Assembly (NCBI RefSeq): GCF_000814765.1
Contig: NZ_JWIC01000007.1
Span: 1,032,500 to 1,096,499 of the forward strand
Direction of reading: 5' to 3'
DNA: 64,000 nucleotides
Source of the DNA: Pseudoalteromonas luteoviolacea
Lineage (GTDB): Bacteria; Pseudomonadota; Gammaproteobacteria; Enterobacterales; Alteromonadaceae
The position numbers and the translations under genes were made by a program. The notes below the pieces were generated by a model. The model did no database searches and had not been told where the DNA came from. It saw only the letters and a program-made list of their open reading frames with translations. The stretch's first letter is position 1, and every line of letters starts with the position of its first letter. Shown here in pieces: positions 28,553 through 38,509 of this stretch.

Positions 28553-28589
28553 AAAAGAGTAAAACGGAGTTCCTTCGCTTTACTCTTTT
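28553..28589. terminator. Bidirectional terminator between cyclase and S9 peptidase genes
   Basis: An 11-base stem (AAAAGAGTAAA at 28553-28563, complement at 28579-28589) with A-rich 5' and T-rich 3' flanks on either strand; it lies 15 bases past the stop of the minus-strand S9 gene. Confidence 0.75.
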
Positions 28590-28603
28590 GACATGGAAAA
28601 GGC

Positions 28604-30670
28604 TTATTTATTTGCTTCTTTAGCTGCTTTTAGCTTTGTCGCATGGTCTATTTTGTAATCAGGCATGTTTTTATTACCGTGGATGAGATAGTTATCCATC
28701 CAACGCATCAGACGAATACTATAGTCATATTGCGCCGCAACTTTACGGTTGCCGTGTCCTTCACCTGGGTAGTAAATTAAGCGTACATCTTTACCTTGCA
28801 CTTTCATGTATCTGTACAATTCCATAGATTGTGCTGGGTGTACTCGTGGGTCATCTTTACCATGCATAATCAACAGTGGTGTTTTTGATTGGCCAGCCCA
28901 GTAAATAGGGCTGCGCTCGAGGTACCATTGCCATTTTTGCCATGGATAAGAGCGCGCGTGTACTAAAAACATCTCATTTGAGATATCAGTCGTCCCAAAC
29001 TTTGATAACTGGTTGGTAACGCCAACAAACATAACGCTTGCTGCGAAGTGCTCAGTTAACTTTGTTGCGCCCCATGCCGATGCATAACCGCCATAGGAAC
29101 CGCCTGTAATCCCTACTTTTTTGCTGTCAACCAACCCTAAATCATCCACTAGGTATTCTTTCATGTCTACCAGGTCGTCAAATTCCTTACCTGCGTAGTC
29201 ACCTTGACCTAGTTTTGAGTAATCAACGCCTTTACCTGTAGAGCCTCGGTAATTGGGGTAAAATACCGCATAGCCACGAGCGGCACCCATTTGACCTGGA
29301 TCTGAGTAGTTTGTTAACCAGCCATTTTTATCATGAGACTCAGGACCGCCATGAACAGACATGATCAATGGGTAACGTTTGCCTTCTTCATAATCAAGTG
29401 GGTAGATAAGCACACCGCCGATCTCAACGCCATCTCGGGCTTTAAATGTCAGAGCTTCTTGTTTTGCGAAACGTTTGTTATCAAGCCAAGTGTTTGAGTT
29501 TGACAAACGAGTCGTGCGCTTTGAACGTAACATATAGACTTCATTTGGGTGCTTCGCTGTATTCGCAGTGAGCGCAATGGTTTTATCTGAGTCTGACACT
29601 GACAGCTTACCAGCGATGAGCTTGCCGTCTTTTACCATTTTTTTGTATTTGTTTGAGCCCGCTTTTATTTGACCAACAAAGCTTTCCGCGCCAACATGAC
29701 CAACAAAGTTAAGCATATTTTTACGGTTAGACCACTCAAAGTCACCGATATGTCCCATAAAGTTTGGGATCCACTCTTCGATTTCCCCAGTTGTGGCATT
29801 GGCTAAGAATAGTCTGCCTTTAGCAGGGTCGTGCTTGTCTTCAGCACCTAAAATTGCAATGTATTTACCATCATGAGAAAACTCAGCTTCGCCAAGCTTA
29901 CCTTCTGTTTCGAAGGAGGTGGTTATCAGCTGTGTTTTGGCATCCATAATGTGCCACTGCGACTTCATATACTGGTCGTCAATCAACGCGGTAGGCTGAG
30001 TTTTGACAAGCAGTTTACTCGCATCATCTGACCAATTAATGTCACTGACATACCCTTGCACAGTAACGATGCCTGGAGTAAGTGCTTTCTCACTTGGCTG
30101 CAGGTTCACAATATGAAGCTGCTTGTTTTTTAGACCTAATTCATAGACTTCCGCCATAAACCCGAGCTTTTTGAGTTCTTTTTCTGAGCTATCTTTCGGT
30201 GGCATAGCTAAGATAGCGACTTGCTTGCCATTTGGGCTTAGTCGATACTTAGAAATAGAAGTACCTTTTAAAGCGAAGACTTTTTGTGCTTCACCGCCGT
30301 TAACGGCAATACGATAAAGCGACGTAAATTTATCTGTCTTTTTCTTCGTTAGGAAATAAATAAATTGACCATCTGCCGACCAAGCGATGCTGTGAATATT
30401 TACCTGACCAGTAATGAATGGGCGTTCAACCCCCTCGTCATCCACAAGGTGCAGTTCATTAAAGTTTTTACCGTTTTCATCTATGTATAGCTCTCTTGGA
30501 ACAGAACGTGTAAAAGCAACTGACTCGCCGTCAGGGCTCACTTGGGCGCTAACAACTTTTTGGATCTTAGGAATGTCTTCTAGGGTGATTGTATTTGACT
30601 GAGGGCTTGCGATGGCGCTTGTACTCACCAAGCTAACTGCCAGTGCAATTGTGGATTTAATCAATTTCAT
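28604..30670 (-). CDS. Secreted S9 prolyl oligopeptidase-family peptidase
   Basis: A 688-residue exported protein (signal peptide MKLIKSTIALAVSLVSTSAI, cleaved near 22). An N-terminal seven-bladed beta-propeller (about 30-400) is followed by an alpha/beta hydrolase domain with an intact triad: Ser525 (TGGSYGGYAS), Asp607 (HGKDDPRVHP) and His639 (PGEGHG). It belongs with the dipeptidyl- or acylaminoacyl-peptidase-like S9C group and should release short peptides from oligopeptides in the periplasm. The gene is single, between a terminator and a 358-base gap. Confidence 0.93.
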   Translation of the reverse strand: MKLIKSTIALAVSLVSTSAIASPQSNTITLEDIPKIQKVVSAQVSPDGESVAFTRSVPRELYIDENGKNFNELHLVDDEGVERPFITGQVNIHSIAWSADGQFIYFLTKKKTDKFTSLYRIAVNGGEAQKVFALKGTSISKYRLSPNGKQVAILAMPPKDSSEKELKKLGFMAEVYELGLKNKQLHIVNLQPSEKALTPGIVTVQGYVSDINWSDDASKLLVKTQPTALIDDQYMKSQWHIMDAKTQLITTSFETEGKLGEAEFSHDGKYIAILGAEDKHDPAKGRLFLANATTGEIEEWIPNFMGHIGDFEWSNRKNMLNFVGHVGAESFVGQIKAGSNKYKKMVKDGKLIAGKLSVSDSDKTIALTANTAKHPNEVYMLRSKRTTRLSNSNTWLDNKRFAKQEALTFKARDGVEIGGVLIYPLDYEEGKRYPLIMSVHGGPESHDKNGWLTNYSDPGQMGAARGYAVFYPNYRGSTGKGVDYSKLGQGDYAGKEFDDLVDMKEYLVDDLGLVDSKKVGITGGSYGGYASAWGATKLTEHFAASVMFVGVTNQLSKFGTTDISNEMFLVHARSYPWQKWQWYLERSPIYWAGQSKTPLLIMHGKDDPRVHPAQSMELYRYMKVQGKDVRLIYYPGEGHGNRKVAAQYDYSIRLMRWMDNYLIHGNKNMPDYKIDHATKLKAAKEANK

Positions 30671-31028
30671 TTTACTAGCCTTGAAAAAGAGAATTGTGAG
30701 AGACGAGAAACGTCGAGCTAAAAAATCACGCTATTTTACGATTGGCTCTAAAGAAAACCAGCGTTTGCGACTAACTGTCACATGTATGCGGTAAACTACA
30801 AAGTTTGCATAAATAAGTATAATACTTGAGTAGATAAATATGCTGTTTTTTTAAATCACAGGCATATAAATAGGGACAAAGGTCATCGTTGGGTATATTT
30901 TATGTGCCTTATATCTTAGAGAGGAGATTAATGAGCTGCGGCTTTTTGTATCGTAAATAGGCTTGTTGTGTTTGACGTAACTTAAGACTAAACGATTGAA
31001 GCAGCTCTGGCATGGTGAGCTAGGCTGA
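30671..31028. other. Intergenic region between two minus-strand genes
   Basis: It must hold the promoter of the S9 peptidase gene and the end of the receptor transcript. I see no convincing hairpin terminator. A strong-looking ribosome site (GAGGAG, 30921-30926) precedes only a 9-codon frame at 30931-30960, which I do not call a gene. Confidence 0.4.
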
Positions 31029-33671
31029 TCAGTGAGTTGAAAAGCGATATCTAGCGCCTAAGTAAAAACGTCTTCCATTTTGGTAAATTGCAGTAGGTGC
31101 GTACTCATTTCTATCGTATGTGTAAATCTGTTCATCGTTAAGGTTTAAAAATTCAAAGACGAGATCCAAATTATCACTGAACGACAGTGTGACACTGCCG
31201 TCAAGTTGCCCATAATCGTCCATTTTTGTTTCGCCAATTCCAGTGGCAAATTGCGTGCGGTAGTTATACGCAAGGCGCAGGCTAAGCACGCTATTTTCAT
31301 AGTAGGCAGTGAGATTGGCACTGTGTCTTGATGTGCCTGGCACCCAGTCGGTTTTACCTGTTAACTGAGAGGTTCTATCACCATCAACGAAGGTATAGTT
31401 TGCGATGACTCCAAATCCATAGGCAATGGCTTGTTGATAGCTCAATTCGACGCCTCTGATCACACCGCCAGCACCGTTTATAGGTCTGTCTATCGACATT
31501 AAAATACCTTCATGTGACTCTATGTTTCTATTAAATTCAATAAAAGACTCAACATCTTTATTAAAAATAGCGATAGAAGCCAATGCCGAATCTGTAAAGT
31601 ACCATTCTAAGCCAAAATCATATTGTGTGGCCCGATAAGGGTTTAGGTTTGGATTACCGCCTTGGCCTTGTGCTTGGGTGACATTGTAATTAGTTGAAGG
31701 CATTAAGTGGTGAAATTGCGCGCGGGACATGACGCGTGCAACAGCAAAACGCGAAATAAGTTGATCACTTAAGTCAAATTGAATGTTTAGGCTCGGTAAA
31801 ATATCGGTGTAATTTTTTGATGTTGCTTGCCAGTTATAACTAGGTACATCTGCAGGTAAAGTGGCTATTCGTTCATAAGCGCCTGCTTTTTGCCACGTTG
31901 ATACTATTCTCACACCCAAGTTAGCCTGGTATTCATCTCCAGCCAGCTCAATCATTGCATAGCCTGCTAAAGTTTCTTCTTCGATTGTGAAACGACTCGT
32001 CTTTTCTTCTTCTTGTTCAAAATTGAGCGTTGCAAAATCACGTGATAATGCATTGATATCCGCAAAACTATACGCCTTCAATGTATTGTCATTTCCAACC
32101 TTATCTAGATAACCACTGACAAACTGAGCAGGGTAATCTGATAAGGTGGTATTCAGCCTACCTGCCAGTCCTTGAAGGCCGCCGTTTTGAGATCTAAGTC
32201 TTTGAAAATCTCGCTTGTGGCGTTTATATTTACCGCCAAAACGAATGGTATTTAAGTGCTTAAACGATAGATCTCGAGAAAAATCTTTTTGCAAAAAATA
32301 GCCTGTATCATTGCCATCTTGACTGTCGTTACGCGCTTCACTTAGGAACCACTGTCGACCATTCAAAGGTGAAGTTTGATAGTCTGTTTGGATATTTTTA
32401 GCGTCTCGTGTATCGAAGCTGTACTGCGTATTCGTGGCAAATTGCGCGGTGTTATCTTCGCTGGTGCCACCGCTGCCTCGGGTGTAGCCTATCTGGTATT
32501 GTGCTCGCCACCACGGGCCACTGTAATTGAGGTCGAGGTGAATACTCTGAGTTTGTATTTCGGCTTTGCGCCAAATTGCTTCCATACTGGTATTAAATGG
32601 CTGTGTTTGAGCTGGAGTGAGGGAGCCGTATACGAGCGTATTGTCTTTTATCTGATAGTCGTTGATTTGGCTGCCAGCGTCCAGAGCTTTGCCAGGTTGC
32701 CACAAGAAGTTTTGATTCGTGTTGTCCGCATTGAGTTGAGAATGAAGTAAATGGCCTTTTAAAGTCCAATTCTCATTAATATGGTAGCTTGTACTGGTGG
32801 TAAAGCTGGTTAGGGCTCGGTCTTGTTGGAAAACAGCTGAACCACCTCCCCCAGGAGACCATATGTTTTGTAAATCAGCCGTTGTCTGGGCATTATTTGC
32901 AGACGTTAATTGTCCGGAGTCATTGATGAAATAGCTTCTTTCGTGCCACCCCCAAGATTCGAGTCCATCTCGGCGTAAACTTCTACTGTGATGATTAATC
33001 GTAAATAGCGTAGCGAAGTTTTGGTCTGCATTTATCCAACTGTACACAGCGGAAAGTTGCGGGTCATATTTTTGCGAAAGGTCGTTGTATTGCGTTTGAG
33101 CTGTAATAGCCAACACGCCTGGGTCTGAAAAGAAAGGATCCAGTGTTTTGATATTGATCGCACCACCGAGCGACCCTTCATCTTGATTGGCTTTGGGGGT
33201 TTTATACACCTCTAAACTTGAAACAATGTCTGCTGGTAACAGTGTGAAATTGAATCCGCGACTGGGCAAAGAAGAGATCCACCAATCAGCAGAAGCCAGG
33301 TATTGTCCGTTGAGATAGGTGCGGTTTTGCTCCGGGGTGGTGCCTCTCACGCCTATTCGTTCGCCTTCTCCTTGAACTCGTGATAATGATATCCCGGTGA
33401 TCCTTTGTAATGCTTCGGCCACATTCTTGTCAGGGAATTTACCGATTTCTTGTGCACTAATACTGTCTGATGTTTGTTGGCTATATCGTTTTACATTAAG
33501 TGACTTGACAACGCTGTCATGGAAGGCGCGAATTTCTATGTGTAATAACTCGTTTTGGTCGTTATCCGGCGATTCTTTTGAGGCTCTTTGCCCACTATTT
33601 TGCGCGTAAGTAGTCGAGGTATATAAAAGCGTAAAGAGAAGAAACAAATAACATATGCGTTTCATGACCAT
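31029..33671 (-). CDS. TonB-dependent outer membrane receptor (Xanthomonas/Caulobacter type)
   Basis: An 880-residue receptor. Signal peptide (about 1-24), plug domain (about 55-180: EIGKFPDKNVAEALQRITGI, GVRGTTPEQNRTYLNG, SLEVYKTPKANQDEGSLGGA), then the 22-strand barrel ending in the aromatic GARYRFSTH. The plug wording (GEGERIGVRG) is that of the TonB-Xanth-Caul receptor subfamily, many of which import oligosaccharides, peptides or other polymer fragments. ATG 33671 and a second ATG two codons later are both possible starts. It is a close paralogue of the receptor at 38818 and is divergent from the beta-propeller regulator at 33871, which may control it. Confidence 0.94.
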   Translation of the reverse strand: MVMKRICYLFLLFTLLYTSTTYAQNSGQRASKESPDNDQNELLHIEIRAFHDSVVKSLNVKRYSQQTSDSISAQEIGKFPDKNVAEALQRITGISLSRVQGEGERIGVRGTTPEQNRTYLNGQYLASADWWISSLPSRGFNFTLLPADIVSSLEVYKTPKANQDEGSLGGAINIKTLDPFFSDPGVLAITAQTQYNDLSQKYDPQLSAVYSWINADQNFATLFTINHHSRSLRRDGLESWGWHERSYFINDSGQLTSANNAQTTADLQNIWSPGGGGSAVFQQDRALTSFTTSTSYHINENWTLKGHLLHSQLNADNTNQNFLWQPGKALDAGSQINDYQIKDNTLVYGSLTPAQTQPFNTSMEAIWRKAEIQTQSIHLDLNYSGPWWRAQYQIGYTRGSGGTSEDNTAQFATNTQYSFDTRDAKNIQTDYQTSPLNGRQWFLSEARNDSQDGNDTGYFLQKDFSRDLSFKHLNTIRFGGKYKRHKRDFQRLRSQNGGLQGLAGRLNTTLSDYPAQFVSGYLDKVGNDNTLKAYSFADINALSRDFATLNFEQEEEKTSRFTIEEETLAGYAMIELAGDEYQANLGVRIVSTWQKAGAYERIATLPADVPSYNWQATSKNYTDILPSLNIQFDLSDQLISRFAVARVMSRAQFHHLMPSTNYNVTQAQGQGGNPNLNPYRATQYDFGLEWYFTDSALASIAIFNKDVESFIEFNRNIESHEGILMSIDRPINGAGGVIRGVELSYQQAIAYGFGVIANYTFVDGDRTSQLTGKTDWVPGTSRHSANLTAYYENSVLSLRLAYNYRTQFATGIGETKMDDYGQLDGSVTLSFSDNLDLVFEFLNLNDEQIYTYDRNEYAPTAIYQNGRRFYLGARYRFSTH

Positions 33672-33870
33672 TGTTTCCTACTCCTATTCTTAATTAACGT
33701 TCGGGAAACTTTGCTTTTATATTTCTGTTTAAGTGCAACACAAAGTGCTGTAAAGTTGCTTTAAGGTAAAATATTTTTGTCCCCATCATAACATAGTATG
33801 ATCATAATGGAATAGCTTGTTATGTATTCGGCCATGTAACTATGACGCGCTTTTTGGATTGGATCAGTAA

Positions 33871-35934
33871 ATGCAGTTTGAACGTTTTCTGTTAAATGAT
33901 GTTTTGATAGATACCCAAAAGATGAGTGTCAAAGTAGAGGGAAGTTGGCTACCTCTAGAGCATAAACAGCTCTCCTTAATTAAGTTGTTGATAGAAAATG
34001 CGCCAGAGCCCGTCAGTCGAGATGAAATAATCAATCAGCTTTGGCCTAATTTGATTGTCAGTGATAATTCGGTAAGCCAGCTAGTGGCGCAAATTAGAAA
34101 AACGCTGAGCGATACATCTAAAGAACCTAAATTTATTAAAACAGTGCCTCGAGTCGGATATCAGTGTATAGCTGTTGTTGCAGATGCACCTACGTTTTTG
34201 GAGCGGGGGAAAACCCCCCAACAAAATGTACCTTTTAATTGGCTTTTTTGTGGGGTTTTAGTTGGTTTTTTAATCGCGTGCATTGTATTTTTTGACGTTA
34301 ACCTATTTAAGCATGAGCATAAAATTAAGTATGTTTCTCGATTAACGTCTTCACCTGGTGCTGAAGTGTATCTTAACTTTTCACCTAATGGACGCTATTT
34401 AGCGTATAGCCAAATTGTAACTGGCGAGAGCCAATATGATCTGGTTGTACATGATTTGCAAACAAATACGTCTCATACAATTAAATCGTCAAGGTATAGC
34501 GAGCAAGCACCTAGCTGGTCTGAAGATGGGAATTGGCTTGTATATTATCGATACAGCCCATTTAGTTGTGAAATACGTGCTGTGTCAGTACACAATGCGA
34601 TTGAGTTATGGCGATTGAATCGAGATATGGCTTTATTGGAATGTAATAGCGCTCATAATCCTCAAACGATTATTTGGGATCATTTAAATACGCTTTTTGT
34701 AAATGAAGTGGACTCAGGCAAAAAAGTGTTGGTTAAATATAATATAAATAAACTGAAAGATAATGGCTTAGAACTGTCTGAAAGAAAGGTAGTTGTAGAG
34801 GCTTCAGAATATGACCTCTTTGAAGGTGAAATTATCTATTTGTCAGAAGGTGTCTGGTATAAAGCTAAAATTAATAATCAGGGCGACCTTGAGTCTTCGG
34901 AAGAAATTGACGTGCAAGGGAAGCCTTATTTTGGATTTTCAAATAACAGCTTTTTTTCTGTAGGTAGCGATCTTGAATTGCACTTTTTGGGTCAAAATTC
35001 AGCCACTTTATATCAACCTTATGGTGAAATATCTGAAATTTCTATAGACAGAAATAAAGGGCTCATTGCACACACTGAAGGCAAAGCTGAAGTAAATTTA
35101 TATGAATATTCTACCTTGTCTAAACAGTTTACTGCGATTTCATCCAACGCCAGAATAGATACACACGCGAGTATTTCTCTTGATGGCATGCAAACGGCCT
35201 ATGTCTCTGAAGCGGCGCATGCAGCGCTGCAAATTGAAGAAGTAGAAATTTGGCTAAAGCATAGATATAAATCAAGCCCCAGTTTATTAACTAAGCTGCC
35301 TAAAAATGACAAGCCCAAGCTGCTTTTATTTTCCCCTAATGGTGAATACTTAGCTGTGTTAAGTGAATCTAATACATTATTTATTATTAATACTTTTTCT
35401 AAAACACCTCGCTCAGTTATAAAAGAAAACTCAACTTTAGAGAATATATACTGGTCAAATGATGGGAAGTCTCTTCATTTTAAAACGGTAGAAGATGGGC
35501 GTTTACAGTTTTGGCGGCATGATATTGCAAATTCAAGCAACTATTTATTACCGGGCTCAAGCCAAGAGTATATACCTTTGATGAATAAAAACGACAGCTT
35601 TAGAGCGTATTTATCTGATGTGGAAGGCTATTTATTTAATGCACTTGGCGGCGAGGTGCCATTGCAGCAATTATCACATTCTTTACAACTTTATAAGCCT
35701 GCTATCTATGATGGCGGAATCTATTATGTTGTGAGGCAAGGGCATCAATTATCTTTGTATAACTATCAAATAAAGGGGCAACATAATCACTTTGTTTCTG
35801 ATATAGGCCTGCATTTATATAATGTAAATGCGGCTTTGAGTCTGAGCACAAACTACGATGGTTCATACATTATAATGAATCGAGTAGAAAATTTAGAAAA
35901 AGATATCGTACTTCATGAGTTTACACTTGATTAG
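33871..35934 (+). CDS. Transmembrane winged-helix regulator with beta-propeller sensor domain
   Basis: A 687-residue protein: N-terminal winged helix (about 5-100; LPLEHKQLSLIKLLIENAPE, VSRDEIINQLWPNLIVSDNS, KTVPRVGYQC), one membrane helix (about 124-145, WLFCGVLVGFLIACIVFF) and a large periplasmic part made of TolB/WD40-like blades (SFSPNGRYLAYSQ-type repeats such as NFSPNGRYLAYSQIV, LFSPNGEYLAVLS, YWSNDGKSLHF). It is a ToxR/CadC-type one-component regulator. It faces away from the TonB receptor gene at 33671 across about 200 bases, so a sensor-receptor pair is likely. The lipoprotein gene at 36015 follows after 80 bases. Confidence 0.9.
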   Translation: MQFERFLLNDVLIDTQKMSVKVEGSWLPLEHKQLSLIKLLIENAPEPVSRDEIINQLWPNLIVSDNSVSQLVAQIRKTLSDTSKEPKFIKTVPRVGYQCIAVVADAPTFLERGKTPQQNVPFNWLFCGVLVGFLIACIVFFDVNLFKHEHKIKYVSRLTSSPGAEVYLNFSPNGRYLAYSQIVTGESQYDLVVHDLQTNTSHTIKSSRYSEQAPSWSEDGNWLVYYRYSPFSCEIRAVSVHNAIELWRLNRDMALLECNSAHNPQTIIWDHLNTLFVNEVDSGKKVLVKYNINKLKDNGLELSERKVVVEASEYDLFEGEIIYLSEGVWYKAKINNQGDLESSEEIDVQGKPYFGFSNNSFFSVGSDLELHFLGQNSATLYQPYGEISEISIDRNKGLIAHTEGKAEVNLYEYSTLSKQFTAISSNARIDTHASISLDGMQTAYVSEAAHAALQIEEVEIWLKHRYKSSPSLLTKLPKNDKPKLLLFSPNGEYLAVLSESNTLFIINTFSKTPRSVIKENSTLENIYWSNDGKSLHFKTVEDGRLQFWRHDIANSSNYLLPGSSQEYIPLMNKNDSFRAYLSDVEGYLFNALGGEVPLQQLSHSLQLYKPAIYDGGIYYVVRQGHQLSLYNYQIKGQHNHFVSDIGLHLYNVNAALSLSTNYDGSYIIMNRVENLEKDIVLHEFTLD

Positions 35935-36014
35935 ACTTTAAGCCAGAATTACTTATTGCAATTAGAAATTCAAAGGCGCAATGTAGAGGGGTGTATTAAA
36001 AAAGGCGGTATAAT

Positions 36015-36605
36015 ATGAAAAAAATAAAAAATGTACACATATTATTGTTATGCGTAATGCTAGGCGGCTGTGCTAAATCAACGATTGAGGCGCATAAACT
36101 AAGAGAGGATCAAGGTGGTATCATTTGGGGGAGTATGTCTTATGAAGGAGATTATGCAGACTATCAATTACATTTTAAAAATATTCATACGGGAGAAAGT
36201 GGATTTATAACATTCGGTTCAAATGTCAATGAACATGGCATTTTTGCGATGACTGTACCAAAAGGGGTTTATCGTGTTACTGGTTGGAGGGTCAGTCAAC
36301 AGTATATTTCGAAATATAGTGATGGGGAAACGAGAAAGGTGTTTAACAGTGACTCGAGTGCACCGACTTACCTTGGTAAGTTTCACTTTACTTCTGAAAG
36401 TGCCGCGAATTCACCACAAGCAAACATTCAAGCGTCTATAAGTAATCGATATGCAGCAGACCTAAAAATGTGGCGAATGTCTTACCCAGATATAAATACG
36501 CCATGGCATATGGCTGAACACTTGCCAGAAAACTTACCAGAAAATATTATTTTATGTGAAGCGTGCGATGTTCAGGTGATACATACTCCTGCACAAATAC
36601 GATAA
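36015..36605 (+). CDS. Lipoprotein of unknown function
   Basis: A 196-residue lipoprotein (signal with lipobox MLGGC, Cys19). The mature part looks like a beta sandwich (ADYQLHFKNIHTGESGFITF, GIFAMTVPKGVYRVTGWRVS) of the kind seen in carboxypeptidase-regulatory or transthyretin-like domains, but I cannot assign a family. Two further cysteines near the C-terminus form CEAC. It follows the beta-propeller regulator on the same strand by 80 bases and may be co-transcribed. Confidence 0.78.
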   Translation: MKKIKNVHILLLCVMLGGCAKSTIEAHKLREDQGGIIWGSMSYEGDYADYQLHFKNIHTGESGFITFGSNVNEHGIFAMTVPKGVYRVTGWRVSQQYISKYSDGETRKVFNSDSSAPTYLGKFHFTSESAANSPQANIQASISNRYAADLKMWRMSYPDINTPWHMAEHLPENLPENIILCEACDVQVIHTPAQIR

Positions 36606-36662
36606 TTACAATAGCTGATAGGCATATGTCTTGAGGCGCTGTAGTGATGGTGGAGTAGAGCA

Positions 36663-36955
36663 TCAAAGCTGCTCATAATCCAGAATCAATTGCCCCAAAA
36701 TATTGATATTAATAAGTAAGTTAAGTAAAGCCATTGCTTTTTCATCGATATTATTGCCAGTGTGTACACTTTGCAGGTTAGCTTCACTTAATAAGCGTTT
36801 AAAGCGTTTTAAAAGCCACCAGATAAATGTGGTGATAATGTGTTGTTATTGTCCACAAATACAACAATGCTTTTAATGATTACACAGCCTTTCGCCTCTT
36901 TGTCACTCACTCTAGAGGCACATAGTTTTTGAAAATGCATTGAAATTTTATTCAA
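36663..36955 (-). pseudogene. Possible small gene broken by a frameshift
   Basis: Two adjoining open frames on the minus strand overlap by 37 bases. The first (36955 to 36809) starts with TTG, or ATG at 36940, and has a very good ribosome site (GGAGGGG, 36962-36968) 6 bases before the TTG; it encodes 48 residues including SRVSDKEAKGCVIIKSIVVF. The second, one frame over (36845 to 36663), gives 60 codons with protein-like composition (KRFKRLLSEANLQ, DEKAMALLNLLINI). Joined by one missing base they would make about 97 residues. I recognise no family, and no slippery heptamer is visible, so mutation is likelier than programmed shift. Confidence 0.3.
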
Positions 36956-37159
36956 TATTTACCCCTCCGAATGTATCACTTCAATATTGGTTGAAGGATG
37001 AGAAGACCTGAGGAAATTTGTTGATACATAGGTTGGTATATTGAGTGCGTTGTAAAGTCAGTTGATGGATAATTCATGGGCTTACTTGCGAATTCCCAGT
37101 ATTGTGAACCGTTGTGACTGAAGGCTTAATACATTCTTACAGGATATAACTTAGTGCCG
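36956..37159. other. Rest of the 554-base gap after the lipoprotein gene
   Basis: Apart from the possible broken small gene at 36663-36955, I see no gene, terminator or clear repeat between 36606 and 37159. Confidence 0.4.
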
Positions 37160-38509
37160 CTACAGAGACACCATAAACTTTTGAATTTGTGCAGTGTCCC
37201 AGCCCCTCTTTTGCGCTTGTTTGAGTGCTAGCTGGGCTATTTTAATTGATTCCTTGGTGTTGCTACTGCGTAATAACTTTGCTTGTAATAGGAGTAATTC
37301 AGGGTCGTTTTTATCTTGGCTGAGAGCTTTGTTTAACCAATCAATTAGTGACTCTTCGTCATTAGGGTGATCGTATAAATGCAAACTCAGTGCTTTGGCC
37401 GCCCTTATGTCATTGTCGGCTGAGCGCTTAAACCACTTTGTTGCTTCATTTGGTGCAAAAATTTTGCTGTTTTGTTGGCTGTGTAATGTTGCTAGCTTGT
37501 ATTGTGCGGGCGCAAAAGAAGCCGCACTTCGCTTTAGCCAGTTCAATGCAACATTGAACTGTGTTTTATCTTCTGTACTGGTGAGTAATTCCATTGCAAG
37601 CTTGTATTGTGCAATAGGAAGGTTATTTTTTGCAGATGCCAGTAACATGGTTAGGTAAGCGCTATCGTCTCGCCAGTGGTATTTCAGTAATCGACTTGCG
37701 TTATAATCATTGGAACTTAGCCAATTTGCAATATAGTACTGAACTTGAGCGTTACCTTGCTCTGCTGCGTCGATATGTCGTCTAATTTCCTTATGATAAT
37801 CTTGTTGTTGAAAAGCCAGCGTTCTTTTATATTCTTTCCCTTTATATGTTGTGAAGTGATAAATAAGAGAATGATTTTTTTTAGGGTTCCCTGAGTCGTA
37901 GCGCCATACACTGACAGCGTTTATGAGTGCAGATGTGAAGATATTCTTTGGGTAATCATCAATGACGACTAGGTTTTTCACGACGCCTGAGTGGTCGATG
38001 TCAAACTCTAACCAGACCCATCCTTCAAGGCCTTGCCTTGCTGCCTGTTCTGGGTACTCGGGTTGTTTGTCAAATACCCGAGAGAGGCTTACGGTTGAAG
38101 ACAAAGGCTGTGTTAGGTCTGGCTGAAACTTTTCGCTAATATATTGATAACCATAGCGGTTTTTTGTTTCTTGTAGCACTTGTGCCAACACTTGTTGATC
38201 TGGATATTGCGATGCGATCAAATGGGCTGTTTTCAGTGCTTCGGCTATGCCATATTCCCCGGCTAACGCGAACCATGCGTGAGCAAGAGAGAGGTTTTTT
38301 TCAGTACCTTGGCCATGTAATGACATAACGGCCAAGTTATAAATCGCATCTCCATTGCCAAGCTGAGCAAGTTGATAAAATTCATGATAGGCCTTAGCGT
38401 AATTTTGCTCTTGGTAGTACTTAGTCGCCGTATAGAGATCGGCGTAGCTGCTAGGTGATAACAGCGCCAGAATAAATACGAGTAGTTTAATTGGCCTAAA
38501 TTGGTTCAT
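37160..38509 (-). CDS. Sel1-repeat protein with an embedded TonB C-terminal domain
   Basis: A 449-residue exported protein (signal peptide ending PSSYA, about 23). Residues 25-95 are Sel1/TPR-like repeats (GNGDAIYNLAVMSLHGQGTE, LSLAHAWFALAGEYG). Residues about 140-218 match the TonB C-terminal domain (PEYPEQAARQGLEGWVWLEF, IDHSGVVKNLVVIDDYPKNI, ALINAVSVWRY). More Sel1-like repeats follow (about 230-440). Usual TonB proteins have an N-terminal membrane anchor and a proline-rich spacer; neither is seen here. It lies between the two TonB receptor genes. It could be a periplasmic partner of the receptors or of an unusual TonB system. Confidence 0.85.
   Translation of the reverse strand: MNQFRPIKLLVFILALLSPSSYADLYTATKYYQEQNYAKAYHEFYQLAQLGNGDAIYNLAVMSLHGQGTEKNLSLAHAWFALAGEYGIAEALKTAHLIASQYPDQQVLAQVLQETKNRYGYQYISEKFQPDLTQPLSSTVSLSRVFDKQPEYPEQAARQGLEGWVWLEFDIDHSGVVKNLVVIDDYPKNIFTSALINAVSVWRYDSGNPKKNHSLIYHFTTYKGKEYKRTLAFQQQDYHKEIRRHIDAAEQGNAQVQYYIANWLSSNDYNASRLLKYHWRDDSAYLTMLLASAKNNLPIAQYKLAMELLTSTEDKTQFNVALNWLKRSAASFAPAQYKLATLHSQQNSKIFAPNEATKWFKRSADNDIRAAKALSLHLYDHPNDEESLIDWLNKALSQDKNDPELLLLQAKLLRSSNTKESIKIAQLALKQAQKRGWDTAQIQKFMVSL

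Noticed and set aside
30931..30960. Nine-codon frame MSCGFLYRK behind GAGGAG as a leader peptide
   Set aside because: Too short, not followed by an attenuator or by a gene on the same strand.
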